Positions 22,677-35,017 of a stretch of 64,000 nucleotides of DNA are shown one piece after another. Each line of letters begins with the position of its first letter. The first letter of the stretch is position 1. Below the pieces are notes generated by a model. That model did no database searches. It was not told the origin of the DNA and was given only the letters and a program-made list of their open reading frames with translations. The position numbers and the translations under genes are program-made. Source of the stretch: Anastatus disparis (taxonomy: Eukaryota; Arthropoda; Insecta; Hymenoptera; Eupelmidae); NCBI GenBank assembly GCA_017163975.1, contig JAFFSR010000301.1, forward strand, positions 930,001-994,000, given 5' to 3'.

Positions 22677-25425
22677 CCCACACAGCATGAAATATTGCAG
22701 TGAAACTTTCACTGAAATATTGTCACAAGATTGCAGCAATCTTGTCTTAACATTGCTAAGAGGTTTCATGAAACATTTCAGTGTGATATTGCTGCAAACT
22801 TGCTACAAGGTTACAGAAAATAATTCAAGCAATATTGCAAGGAACCTTTCATGAAAGGTTGCAGCAAAGTTTCTGCAAGATTTTAGAAACAATTCATGAA
22901 ATATTGCAAGAAAACTTTCATGACGTGTTTCAGCAAGGTTTCCAGCAAAATTTAGAAAACATTTTATAAAATATTGCAAGGAACCTTTCATGGAAGGTTG
23001 CAGCAAGATTTCTGCAAGATTTTAGAAATATTTCATGAAATTTCGCAAGAAACCTTTCATGAAAGATTGCAGCGAGGTTTCTGTAAGATTTTAGAAATAT
23101 TTCATGAAATATTGCAAGAAAACTTTCACGAAAGGTTGCAGCGAGGTTTTCAGCACGATTTGAAAATTATTTCATGGAATATTGCAAGGAACCTTTCATG
23201 AAAGGTTGCAGTGAGGTTTCTGCAAGATTTCAGAAATATTTCATGAAATATTGTAAGAAACCTTTCATGAAAGGTTGCAGCGAGGTTTCTGTAAGATTTT
23301 AGAAACATTTCATGAAATATTGCGAGAAAACTTTCACGAAAGGTAGCAGCGAGGTTTCTGCAAGATTTTAGAAACATTTCATGAAATATTGGACGAAAAC
23401 TTTCACGACATGTTTCAGCGAGGTTTTCAACAAAATTTAGAAAATATTTCATGGAATATTGCAAGAAACCTTTCATGAAAGGATGCAGCGCGGTTTCTGT
23501 AAGACTTCAAAAACATTTCATGAAATATTGCAAGAAAACTTTTATTACATGTTTCAGCGGGATTTTCAGCAAGATTTAGACAACATTTTGATGGAATATT
23601 GCATCGAGCTTTCTATGAAAGATTGCAGCGAGCTTCCTGCAAGATTTTAGAAACATTTTATAAAATATTGCAAGAAACCTTTCACAAAAGGTCGCAGCGA
23701 GGTTTCTGCAAGATTCTAAAAACATTTCATGAAATATTGCAAGAAACCTTTCACGAAAGGTTTTAGCGAGTTTTCCAGCAAGATTTGGGGAACTTTTCAT
23801 GGAATATTGCAAGAAACCTTTCATGAAAGATTGCAGCGAGGTTCCTGCAAGATTTTAGAAACATTTTATAAAATATTGCAAGAAACCTTTCATGAAAGGT
23901 TTCAGTGAAGTTCCTAGCAAGATTTGGGGAACATTTTACGAAATATCGAAGAGACCTTTGATGAAAGGTTGCAGCAAGGTTCGTGCAAGATTTTAGAAAC
24001 ATTTTACGAAATATTGCAAGATACCTTTTATGAAAGATTTCAACGAGGTTTCCAGCAAAATTTGTTGAATATTTTATGAAATATTACGAGGTATCTTTTG
24101 TTAAAAGTTGCAGTAAGATTTCTGCAAGGTTTTTGACAAGATTTCTAAGATATCACAAAAAATATTGCTATGTACATTTCGCCAATGGTTATTACCATAT
24201 TTTTGGCAATCTTTATAAAATATTCCAGAAAAGCGTTTCACAAAAAGTATCAGCAAAGTTTCATGAATAATTCCAAAAAGAAATTGCAGCAAACCTTTCA
24301 TAAACAGTTTCAGCAATAATTCCGCAAGTTTTTATAAAATATTCTAAGAGCAGTCCAAATTCGCTGTTCTTGTTTTATATTTGGTTTCCTGTTATTTACT
24401 CAAGTATTTATTGCTGTAGTTGAATTGTAAACGGGAAGTTGAGCGCAATAAGTATGCTATTATTATAAATATTTATGCGTAGGGTAAAAAAATCCATCGA
24501 ATTGTTATTGAAAAAAGTAAAGAACGCATAAATATTAGAAACAAAACCTTTTATTTCAATATTCTCTACTTTTCTCAAAAATGATGCTGAGGAATTTTTT
24601 CTTCTTGTGCACAAATATTGATAATAATACTATTGCGCTCAATTAGTAATTTATAGATACAACGATTGATACTTAAGCAAATAAGAAAAACTTTATTACA
24701 CAAGGATAAAAAATCCTGCCTACTATTAAATATTACTGCAGCAAGCTTTTGGCAAGATTTAAAAAATATTTTACAAAATATTGCAGGAAACCATACGGAA
24801 AGGTATGAGTGTTGTTCGCGGCAAAGTTTGGGAAAAATTTCATGAAATATTACGAGAAACCTTTCATGAAAGATTGCTGCAAGGTTTCTTGAAATGTTGC
24901 TGCGAGGTTTTCATGAAAGGCTGCTGCGAGGTTTTTAGAAATATTTTAACCGGGTCCTAGCGCGGAAATATAAATGTTGCTGCAATATCTCATAAAAGGT
25001 TGCTACGAGGTTTTCTGCAAGGTTACGGCGAGATTTTCTGAAAAATTGCTGTGTGGTTGCTTGAAATGTTTTTGCTATTTTTCCCGCAAGATTCCTGTGA
25101 GGTTTCTTGAAATGTTTCTGTTACATTTCCTGAAAGATTGCTGCGAGGTTTCCTGCAAAGTTGCGGCGAGGTGTTCTAAAAGATTGCTGCAAGGTTTCTT
25201 GAAATGTTTCTGTTACATTTCCTGAAATATTGCTGTGAGGTTTTCATGAAAGGTTGCTGCGAGGTTTTCTGAAAGATTGCTGCGAGGTTTTTAAAAATAT
25301 TTCAACCGGGTTCTAGCGCGGACATATAAATGTTGCTGCAATCTTTCATGAAAGGTTGCTGCGAAGTTTCGAAACTTTCATGAAACCTTGCAGCAATCTT
25401 GCAGCAATCTTTTATGCTGTGTGGG
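22677..25425. mobile_element. 2.75-kb element of 69-bp repeats with CCCACACAGC ends, copy A
   Basis: It begins CCCACACAGCATGAAA and ends with TTTTATGCTGTGTGGG; TA lies on each side in the minisatellite array. From the left end to about 24070 the body is tandem 69-bp units. Each unit contains TTTCATGAAA palindromes, GGTTGCAGCGAGGTTTC and TGCAAGATTTTAGAAAC. Because 69 is 23 codons, long ORFs run through both strands (for example 22974-23201 + and 23150-23476 -), and these are not taken as genes. A central non-repetitive part (24330-24760) carries a small nested inverted-repeat element. The right part (24890-25425) has a different GCTGCGAGGTTTTC-type repeat and a direct repeat of about 360 bp spacing (CCGGGTCCTAGCGCGG at 24950 and CCGGGTTCTAGCGCGG at 25307). 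No transposase. Confidence 0.8.
24439..24642. mobile_element. 204-bp nested MITE in copy A
   Basis: TTGAGCGCAATA at the left and TATTGCGCTCAA at the right form terminal inverted repeats, with pairing extending into a TATTATTAT stretch. The same insert is at the corresponding place in copy B (about 62335-62540), so it entered an ancestor of both. Target duplications are not clear. Confidence 0.6.
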
Positions 25426-26150
25426 TATAGTGATCACTATAGCTATGTAGTATCGACTATAGCCATATAGTCATTACTATGGTTACGTAGTGATTACTAG
25501 ATTTATGTACTATTTACTATAGTTGTGTAGTAATTACTATAGTTATGTAGTGATTACTATAGTTATGTAGTGATTACTATAGTTATGTAGTGACAACTAT
25601 AGCTTTATAGTGATCGCTATTATTATGCAGTCATTACTATAGTTTTGTAGTATAAGATATAGTTATGTAGTGATTACTATAGTTATGTAGTGACAACTAT
25701 AGCTTTATAGCTATCGCTATTGTTATGCAGTCATTACTATAGTTTTGTAGTATTAACTATAGTTATCTAGTGACTACTATGGTTATGTAGTATTGACTAT
25801 AGCTATACAGTAATCACTATAGTTATGTAGCGTTCACTATAGTAAATTAGAAGCGACTATAGCTATGTAGTAATCACTATAATTATGTAGTGATGACATT
25901 TAGATTCATGTAGTTCTTACTATAGTTATGTAGTAATTACTATATTTATGTATTAATTACTATAGTAATATAGTAATTATTATAGTTATGTAGTAAATAC
26001 TAGCCTTATTTTGTGATTACTATAGTTATGTAGTGACGGCTTGTGCTTTTAAGTTATCGCTATAGTTATATAGTCATTACTATAGTGATGTTGTTGTTAC
26101 TGTTGTAATGTAGTAATCACTATAGTTATGTGGTTATCGCTATGATTATA
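25426..26150 (+). repeat. 20-bp minisatellite array, left inner segment
   Basis: About 36 units in the same orientation as 22200-22676. The last 115 bp (GGCTTGTGCTTTTAAGTTAT to the TTGTTGTTACTGTTG landmark) is the inverted match of 31130-31290. It ends where the R1-clade fragment begins. Confidence 0.85.
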
Positions 26151-26155
26151 GCAGA

Positions 26156-27332
26156 CAGAAGGACAGATATGCAGACAAATAACTGCGGGGGTTGCACAGG
26201 GTTCGATACTGGGACCAGACATTTGGAACGTGTGGACTACGACAGCTTGCTAAGGCTAGAGATGTCCGAGGGCGCGTCGCTTGTCGCTTACGCCAATGAC
26301 GTGGCGGTGGTGATCGTCCAAAGGACTACAGAATTAGCACAACTGACACTAAACAGGGTCATGAGGCGGGTCGGCAGATGGATAACAGAACACGGACTGT
26401 CACTGGCACTGAACAAGACGGAACTGATGTTTCTGACAGGAAGACGTATACCATCGCTTATTCCAATGACGGTTGGTACGGAAAGGACGGAGACGGTAGG
26501 TAGCCTAAAATACCTAGGAGTCACCCTGGATATCAGTCTCACTTTTTGGCCGCATATTCAAAGGGTGGCCGACAAAGCGACTAAACTGATGTTCTCGCTG
26601 GGCCGCCTTATGGCAAGCACGTACAGACCGAAACAGAGTAAAAGACTGTTGCTCATGACGACGACCCACTCGATCATGTTGTACGGGGCGGAAATATGGG
26701 CAGATGCGCTTCGTGTTCGAAAGTACCGAAAGCGACTGACGGACGTACAGAGACGGGGAGCGCTTCGGATAGCTTGCGCCTACCGGACGGTCTCTGCGGA
26801 GGCCGTAATGGTGGTTGCAAGCGTAGTCCCCATAGATCTCCTTGCGCTAGAGTGCAAGCGGATCTATGAAAGAAGCGCTGAAACAGGACGGACGGAAGCG
26901 GCAGTTCGGGAAAGAGACCTGACTATGACGCTATGGAGTAAACGGTGGACGAGAGAAGGAACGAGGGCGTGGACTAGACGTCTGATCAGGGACCTAAGAC
27001 GGTTGACGCAACGGACTTTTGAGGAGGTGGACTTCTACCTTACCAAATTCTTGACCGGGCACGGCTACTTCAGGCGGTACCTGCACCAGAGAGGCAAGGT
27101 GCTGCATGCGGGCTGTACTTATTGCAGACACGACAGGGACGACGCTGAGCATACATTCTTCGAATGCTCGCGATGGGACTCCGACAGACGAACGTTACAG
27201 GAACGGACTGGCGAGTTAACACCAGATAACATTGTAGACTGGATGTTGGAGGACGTTCAAAACTGGGCAGCTGTGGTGACCTTCGTAACGGTCGTCCTCA
27301 AAGGGAAAAAAAAGAAAGGATGTTTAATGTGA
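26156..27332 (+). pseudogene. R1-clade reverse transcriptase C-terminal part, broken
   Basis: In one frame it begins with QICRQITAGVAQGSILGPDI (reverse transcriptase motif 4); a one-base shift then moves to VDYDSLLRLEMSEGASLVAY. The catalytic box reads YAND instead of YADD, so the enzyme is dead. The rest stays open to the stop at 27330: LNKTELMFLTGRRIP, SLKYLGVTLD, LLLMTTTHSIMLYGAEIW. A C-terminal zinc-binding block CTYC-x8-EHTFFEC is typical of R1-clade ORF2 proteins. Apart from the frameshift it is better preserved at TTHSIML than the minus-strand copy, which has a stop there. Confidence 0.85.
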
Positions 27333-27349
27333 ATGGATGAGAATTACAA

Positions 27350-27830
27350 ATACGCAGGGAGATAAATGTCTTTGGGCCTAGCGACCCCACGTACCCGAGC
27401 CGAGCAAATGACATGGTAAATGTATGGATGCAGGAGAGGATAAGAAAACGCAAATACGCAGGGGAACTGCACAGTCCTTGGGCCTAGCGATCCCACGTAC
27501 CCGAGCTGAGTGAATGGTATACTGAATGTGTGGATGAAAGTGAGCGCGTGAATGTGCAAAGACGCAGGGGGGCTGAAAAGTTCTTGGGCCCCGCGACCCC
27601 ACGTACCCGAGCTGAGTGAATGGTGTACTGAATGTGTAGATAAAAGAGAGCGCGTAAATGTGCAAATACGCAGGGAGACTGAAAGTCTTTGGGCCCAGCG
27701 ACCCCATGTACCCGAGCTGAGTGAATGGCAAACTGAATGAATGGATGAAGGCGAGGATGAAGATGTGCGAACACGCAGGGGGACTGAAAAGTCCTTGGGC
27801 CCAGCGACCCCACGTACCCGAGCTAAGTGT
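27350..27830 (+). repeat. Five 106-bp tandem repeats in R1-clade 3' region
   Basis: Units contain ACGCAGGG, CTTGGGCCTAGCGACCCC and ACGTACCCGAGCTGAGTGAA. Spacing of the anchor is 105-107 bp. The other R1 copy has three units (31740-32000). Apparent ORFs here on both strands are repeat shadows. Confidence 0.85.
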
Positions 27831-28208
27831 GAACGGAGAAGTGCAAGGTAGGATGACAGGCGAATGTATGCATGTTTGGACGTATGAATGGATACGGCCT
27901 AGTGCCTGGACGGACGGACGAGACGAGCGACAATGGACAAGACCGCAGCGTGAAGTAATGCTAACGCAGTCCCACGCTGCGGCTCTGAACGGTGGACGTT
28001 AGGGATCCCTGCCCGTGTAAGTAAGGCATTTTCTTGCTTTCCTTCCGCGGCCAGGGTGAAGGGGGTTTAGACGGTCTCTGTATGTGGATGCCTCGGGGGC
28101 GAATGCGAACCTACCAGGTTTCTTTCTCCCTCCAAGCTGACGCAGCGTCAGAATCCTGTCATGCCAGTGGCGCGCATTGCGGTTAGGGTGATCCAGTTGC
28201 AGTCCACG

Positions 28209-31200
28209 TATAGTCATCTCGTGACTACTATGGTTATGTAGTATCGACTATAGCTATACAGTAATCACTATAATTAAGTAGTGTTAACTATAGTTAATTA
28301 GAAGCGACTATAGCTATTTAGTAATCACTATAATTATGTAGTGATGAGATTTAGATTCATGTAGTACTTACTATAGTTATGTAGTAATAAAAATAATAGA
28401 ACTATAGTAAATACTACATAAATTTAGTAATCACTACATAGCTATAGTAATTATTATACAGTTATAGTCAATATTACATAACTATAGTGATCACTACATA
28501 ACTATAATGATCACTACATAAGTATAGTAAATAGTACAAAAGAATAGTACTACTCCATTAATATAGTAATAAATATAGTAATCACTACTCAACTATAATT
28601 ATTACTACATAAGTATAGTCGTTACTGCATAACAATGGTAATCAATGAATAACCATAAAATATACTACATGACTACGATAATTATTAATATAATATAATA
28701 ATTACGACATAATTATTGTAACTACTACATAAATATAGTAATTACTATATAAATATAGTAATCACTACAAAAATGTAGTGATAACTACATACGCGTAGTA
28801 ATTACTAAATTAGTATGGCAATTACTACATAAATATAGTAATTAAACACAACCATAGTAATTGCTACATAAATATAGTAATTACTACATAAATATAGCAA
28901 TAACTATTAAGCTTTAGTCGTCACTACAAAACTATAGTAATCACTGCATGAATATATTAATAAATACATTATTATAATAATTCCTACACAACTAAACGAA
29001 TGACTTGAAATTCTAATTACTACATAAAAATAGTGATTACTACATAACTAAAGTAATGACTAGATCACTACAGTAATTGTTACGTAACTATAACACATCT
29101 ACAGTAGTTACTACATAACTATAGTAACCACTACTTAAATATAGTAATTACTGCAAAACTATAAAAATAACTGCATCAGTATAGCTACATGATCACTACA
29201 TAGCTATAGTCGTTACTACATAACTAGGGTGAATCTTATATGACTATAATAGTTACAATATAACTAGAATAATAACTGCATAGATATAGTAACTACTACA
29301 GAATTATAGTGATTGCAACATGAATATAATCATTATTACATATATATAGTAATAATTACATAACTATCACTACATAAATATAGTGATTACTGTATAGCTA
29401 TAGTCGATACTACATAACCATAGTAGTCACTACATAACTATAGATAATACTACAAAACTATAGTAATGACTGCATAACAATAGCGATAACTATAAAGCTA
29501 TAGTTGTCACTACATAACTATAGTAAATACTAACAAACTATGGTAACGACTACATAGCTATAGTAATAATTACAACACTATAATAATAACTACTTAACTA
29601 TAATAATGACTGAATGATTATTATAATTATTACATAACTGTAGTGATTACTACATAACTTTTAAAATTACTATAAATTACATTTCAATTAATATGAATTA
29701 CGACATAACTATAGGGATTACAATAAAGCTTCAATCGTAACTACATATCTATAGTAATGATTACATACCTATAGTAAATACTACAAAAATATAGTAATTA
29801 CTACACAACAATAGTAATCACTACATAAACAAAAAGATTACTACATAACTATATTGATGACTACATCGCTACAGTAACTGCTACATAACTATATTCGTAA
29901 CTACATAATTATAATAAATACTACATAAATCTAGTAATCACTACATAGCTATAGTAATTTCTATTAAGCTATAGTCGATACCACAGAACAATAGTAATTA
30001 CAACACATCTACAGTACTTACTACATAAATATAGTGATCACAACTCAAATATAGTAATTACTGCATATCTATAGAAATGACTGCATCAGTATAGTGGTAC
30101 TGCATAACTATAGTCGTCATTACATAACTATTCTGAATCGTATATAACCATAATAGTTACAATATAACTATAATAATTTCTAAATAGATAGAGTAATTAC
30201 TACGTATTTATAGTGACCGCAACATAACTATAATCATTATTACATCAATATAGTAATAACTACATGACTATAAAAATTACTACATAAATATAGTAATTAC
30301 TACATAACTATTGTAAGTACTAAATGAATCTAAATGAAACCACTACATAATTATAGTGATTACTACACAGCTATAGTCGTTTCTAATTAACTTTAGTGAA
30401 TACTACATGATTACAGTGATTACTGAATAGCTAGAGTCGATACTACATAACCATAGTAATCACTATGTAACTATAGTGAATACTATAAAACTATAATAAT
30501 AACTGCATAACAATAGCGTTAACTGGAAAGCTATAGTTATCACTACATAACTATACTACAGAACTATAGTAAATAGTACAAAACTATAGTAATGACTGCA
30601 TAACAATAGCGGTAACTATGAAGCTATAGTTGTCACTACATAGCTATAGTAATCACTACATAACTATAGTAATCACTACATAACTATAGCTAATACTACA
30701 AAACTATAGTAATTACTACAAAACTACAGTAAATAGTACATAAATCTAGTAATCACTACGTAACCGTAGTAATTGATATATGGCTATAGTGATCACTACA
30801 TAACTACAGTAAATACTACAAAACTTTAGTAATTACTCCATTACTATAGTAATTATTACAAAAATATAGTACTACTTAACTACCATTATTACAATATAAG
30901 TATAATTTTAACTACATCACAATAATGATTACTTCATAGCTATAGTCGTCACTACATAACTATAGTAATCAATAATTAACCATTAAGTTTTCTATATAAT
31001 TATAATAATTACTACGTTAATATAGTAATTACTACATAACTATAGTTATTACGACATACCTGTAGAAAATACTCTATAACTGTAGTGATTTCTACATAAC
31101 TATAGTAATCACTACATAGCTATAGTAATTACTTCAAACTATAATGTTGGCGATATAATCATAGCGACAACCACATAACTATAGTGATTACTACATTACA

Positions 31201-31295
31201 ACAGTAACAACAACATTAATATAGTAATGATTACATAACTATAGCGATAACTTAAAAGCACAAGTCGTCACTACATAACTATAGTAATCACTAAA
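28209..31295. repeat. 20-bp minisatellite array containing the symmetry switch
   Basis: Units run in + orientation (ATAGTTATGTAGTAAT) to about 28390 and then in the opposite orientation (ACTACATAACTATAGTAAT) to 31295, about 145 units in the second part. The unit is diverged but periodicity is clear. Near 31130-31290 it includes the inverted match of 26035-26150. No gene. Confidence 0.85.
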
Positions 31296-31739
31296 TTTTT
31301 TTTTTTTTCTTTTTTTTTGGTGGTCCCAAAACGGGTAAATCTGCTATCAGACCTACAGCGACGTAGGCTGCAGCTGGATCACCCCAACTGCAGTGCGCGT
31401 CACTGGTGTGATAGGATTCTGACGCTGCGTCAGCTTGGAGGGAGAAAGAAACCTGGTAGGTTCGCATTCGCCCCCGAGGCATCCACAGGCAGAGACCGTC
31501 TAAACCCCCTTCACCCTGGCCGCGGAAGAGAAGCAAGAAAATGCCTCACTTACACGGGAGGGATCCGTAACGTCCACCGTTTAGAGTCGCAGCGTGGGAC
31601 TGCGTTAGCATTACTTCACGCTGCGGTCTTGTCCATTGTCGCTCGTCTCGTCCGTCCGTCCAGGCACTAGGCCGTGTCCATTCATACGTCCAAACATGCA
31701 TACATTTGCCTGTCATCCTTCCTTTCACTCCTCCATTCG

Positions 31740-32000
31740 CACTTAGCTCGGGTACGTGGGGTCGCTGGGCCCAAGGACTGTGCAGTCCCCCTGCGTATTC
31801 ACACATTTCCATCCTCTCCTTCATCCACACACTCAATTCACCATTCACTAAGCTCGGGTACGTGGGGTCGCTGAGCCCAAGGACTTTCCAGTCCCCCTGC
31901 GTATTCAGATTTCTTTTTCATCCTCACCAACATTCAATGCACCGTTCACTTAGCTCGGGTACGTGGGGTCGCTAGGCCCAAAGACATTTTTCTCCCTGCG
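31740..32000 (-). repeat. Three 106-bp tandem repeats in 3' region of the R1-clade element
   Basis: The anchor GCTCGGGTACGTGGGGTCG occurs at about 31746, 31852 and 31953. It is the same repeat as in the + strand fragment, where there are five units. Confidence 0.8.
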
Positions 32001-32024
32001 TATTTGTATTCTTCATCCATTCAC

Positions 32025-34975
32025 TCATTCATTCATACGCATTAAACATCCATCCTCTTTCTTCGCTTTAAGGACGACTGTGATAAAGGTCACCATTGAA
32101 GCCCAGTTTTGGACGTCCTCCAGCATCCAGTTCACAACATTGTCTGATGTGAGGTCTCCAGTCTGTCTCCGTAGCGTTCGTCTGTCGAAGTCCCAACGTG
32201 AGCATTCGAAAAACGTATGCTCAGCGTCGTCCATGTCATGTCCGCAGTAGGTACAGCCCGCATGCTGTACCTTCCCTCTCAGGTGCAGGTACCGTCTGAA
32301 GTAGCCGTGTCCAGTCAAGAATTGGGTAAGGTAAAAATTCACCTCCCCAAAAGTCCGTTGCGTCCACTGTCTCAGGTCCCTGATCAGACGTCTGGTCCAT
32401 GCCGCCGTTCCGTGTCTCGTCCAACGTTCACTCCATAGCGTCATTGTCAGGTCTCTTCCCCGAACTGCCGCTTCTGTCCGTCCTGTTTCAGCGCTTCTTT
32501 CATAGATCCGCTTGCGCTCCAGCGCAAGGAGATCTATAGGGATTACGCTTGCAACCACCATTACGGTCTCCGCAGAGACCGTCCGGTAGGCGCAAGCTAT
32601 CCGAAGCGCTCCCCGTCTCTGTACTTCCGTCAGTCGCTTTCGGTACTTCTGAACGCGAAGTGCGTCGGCCCATATTTCCGCCCCGTACAACATGATTTAG
32701 TGGGTCGTCGTCATCAGGAGCAGTCTCTTGCTCTGTCTCGGTCCGTACGGATTTGCCATGAGGCGGCCCAACGAGGACGTCAGTCTAGTCGCTTGGTCGG
32801 CCACCCTCTGGATATGTGGCCAAAAAGTAAGCCTGGTATCCAGGGTGACTCCTAGGTATTTGAGGAATCCTACCGTCTCTGTCCTTTCTGTACCTACTGA
32901 CGAGGGAATGAGCGTCGGTATACGCCTTCCCGTCAGTAACATCAGTTCCGTCTTGTTCAGTGCCAGTGACAGTCCGTGTTCTGTCATCCACCTTTCGACT
33001 CGCCTCATGACTCTGTTCAGTGTCAGTTGCGCCAATCCTGTAGTCCTTTGGACGATCACTACCGCCACGTCGTCGGCGTAAGCGACGAGTGACGCGCCCT
33101 CGGGCATCTCCAGTCTTAGCAAGCTGTCATAGTCCACGTTCCAAAAGTCTGGTCCCAGTATCTAACCCTGCGCGACCCCCGCGGTTATTGGTCTGCGTAT
33201 CTGTCCTTCCGTCGTCTCGTACGTTATGCGTCTGTTACGCAAATAATCCTCCACCATCCTCATCAGGTAATCCGGCACCCCGAAAGACCTATAGGCCCCG
33301 AGGATATCGGAGAACCTGGCGCTGTTGAAGGCGTTCCTTGCGTCCAGCATGCCAAGCAGTACCACCGGTCTTTGTCTGTGGTCCATCAATGCCGTCCTTC
33401 TAGAAGGCTCAAGAACTTCCCGCACAGCATCCACCGTCGATCGGTCTTTGCGGAAGCCATACTGGTTGTCCGAGAGTCCTCCTGCCCTGTCCACTGCTTT
33501 CGTCAGTCTGTTTTTCAGTAGAAGTTCTAATGTCTTTCCTGCCGTGTCTAAGAGGCACAATGGCCTGTAGGAATTAGGCGCATTTGGCTCTCCCTTTCCT
33601 TTGTAGAGGAGAAGCAGTCTGGCCTTTTTCCAACGCGTGCTGAAGATTCCCGTCCGTAAACATTCGTTGTACATGTCCAGAAGAAGACGTGGCCTGCCCA
33701 AGGCGATCTGCCGGAGAATCTCTTCTGGAATGCCGTCCGGTCCTGCTTGGCTCCGGTAGTCGACTGGCCCCTCCGTAACCGGATGGTTTGGGAACAGCCC
33801 GTCCACTATCGTCGCCATCAACTGTCCGTCTTTGTGTTCTGAAGGACCAAGAGCCCCAGTTTCTGAGTAACCAGCTTGTAGCCCATACCCCAGGGGTCGC
33901 GGTCCACCTCTTCACACAACCGTCTCCAGCATCGCCTCTTACTGTATTTTATGGCGTTTGTCAGGGTCTTTTTAGCGTCTTTGTACGTCTGTGCAAGCCT
34001 CGTTGCATCATCCTGTCCTCTTTTACGTGCTCTGTACAGTACTCGTCTGTGTTTTATGCACGTCCGTCGTAGGGAACTTATTTCGTACGTCCACCAGTAT
34101 GCTGCCGGTTTATTATGTCGAGGCGCGATACGTGGCATAGTAGCCTCACAGAGGCGAACTATAGCGGTCATCGTCCTGTCCACAATCAACTCCGTCCTCT
34201 GTTCGTCAGTCAGGTCCGTCGGGATGTTTTTAGAAGGCGCAGCCGTTTCCAGAAACAGAGCCCTGTCCTGTTTGTTAAGGTTCCACCGCGAGGGTCTTAC
34301 CGAAGCGTTTCGTGACGAATCTGTCCGTTCCGTAACTTCAAAGGCGATGCACTGGTGATCGCTGGCCGTAAAGTCCTCGAGCACCCGCCATCCCCTTATC
34401 CGCGTCTCCAGGTCTTCCGTTGTCAACGTCACGTCAGGTATCGAGTTACCGTAACCCGATCGTCTGTACGTAAAAACCTGTCCTCTGTTTGCTACTGTTA
34501 GTTCCAGCCTCGCAGCCATCTCTAACACCAGCCGTCCGAGTCTGTTTGTGGTCGTCATGCCCCACTCGATCGCCCTGGAATTAAAGTCACCGGCAACGAC
34601 AAGATTCCCCGGTAAATCTCTGAGGCAGTCCTCTAGAGCCGCGATTTTACCTTTAAATTCTCCGGCCGTACAGTTTGGTGAGAGATATATACTAACATAA
34701 GTAACATCTTGTACCCTCGCCCACACGTAGTCCTCTCCCGCACCGGAAACTGTAGGACCCCTTGAGCGCGCCTCTAACCCAGATGGCCGACGAGCCTGAC
34801 GCGTTCGAAAGCCATGTCTGTTGGCGTAAGTCACGGTACTGTTCACTTATTATAAGTACGTCTGCGTTCCGTTCCGTCGCGATTTAGTCCAGCAAAAGCT
34901 GAGCCGCTTCGCACCTGTTCAGGTTAACTTGTAGCGTCAAAGTTATGTCGTTGTCTGCCTTTTCCACTTTTCCAG
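32025..34975 (-). pseudogene. ORF2 (endonuclease and reverse transcriptase) of R1-clade element, broken
   Basis: The endonuclease starts with LQVNLNRCEAAQLLLD (about 34940), interrupted by a stop near 34888. It continues NADVLIISEQYRD and, after a frameshift near 34750, VTYVSIYLSPN, NLVVAGDFNSRAIEWG and FTASDHQCIAFEV. A second frameshift near 33820 precedes the reverse transcriptase: YRPLCLLDTAGKTLE, LSDNQYGFRKDRSTVDAV, MLDARNAFN, AGVAQG followed by a stop (33159-33161), then ILGPDFWN and an intact SLVAYADDVAVVI box. A stop at 32694-32696 breaks TTH-IMLYGAEIW. The C-terminal zinc-binding block CTYC-x8-EHTFFEC ends the protein. Catalytic residues remain, but the five lesions make it non-functional. 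Confidence 0.88.
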
Positions 34976-35017
34976 CTCAGCCCGGAAGACGGCGCATGCT
35001 CCGGAACCCGGCACATG

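Larger units (their letters stand above)
26151..28208 (+). mobile_element. R1-clade non-LTR retrotransposon fragment (5' truncated)
   Basis: Homology to the element at 31296-37233 starts near GACAGAAGGACAGATA, in the middle of the reverse transcriptase. It continues through the C-terminus and 3' region but stops about 60-100 bp short of the other copy's 3' end, without poly(A). The 3' region contains five tandem units of about 106 bp (anchor CGACCCCACGTACCCGAGC near 27383, 27488, 27594, 27699 and 27805). Both edges lie in the 20-bp minisatellite. Confidence 0.85.

Noticed and set aside
22974..24002. Many ORFs with a 23-residue repeat on both strands
   Set aside because: They follow from a 69-bp repeat without stops and occur equally on both strands; no start context, no known domain. 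Treated as repeat shadows, though noted as a finding.
27344..27813. Proline/serine-rich ORFs on both strands over the R1 3' region
   Set aside because: Generated by the 106-bp tandem repeat.
22200..31290. CRISPR-like array suspected from the regular 20-bp repeats
   Set aside because: The repeats are contiguous without unique spacers and the genome is eukaryotic; it is a minisatellite.
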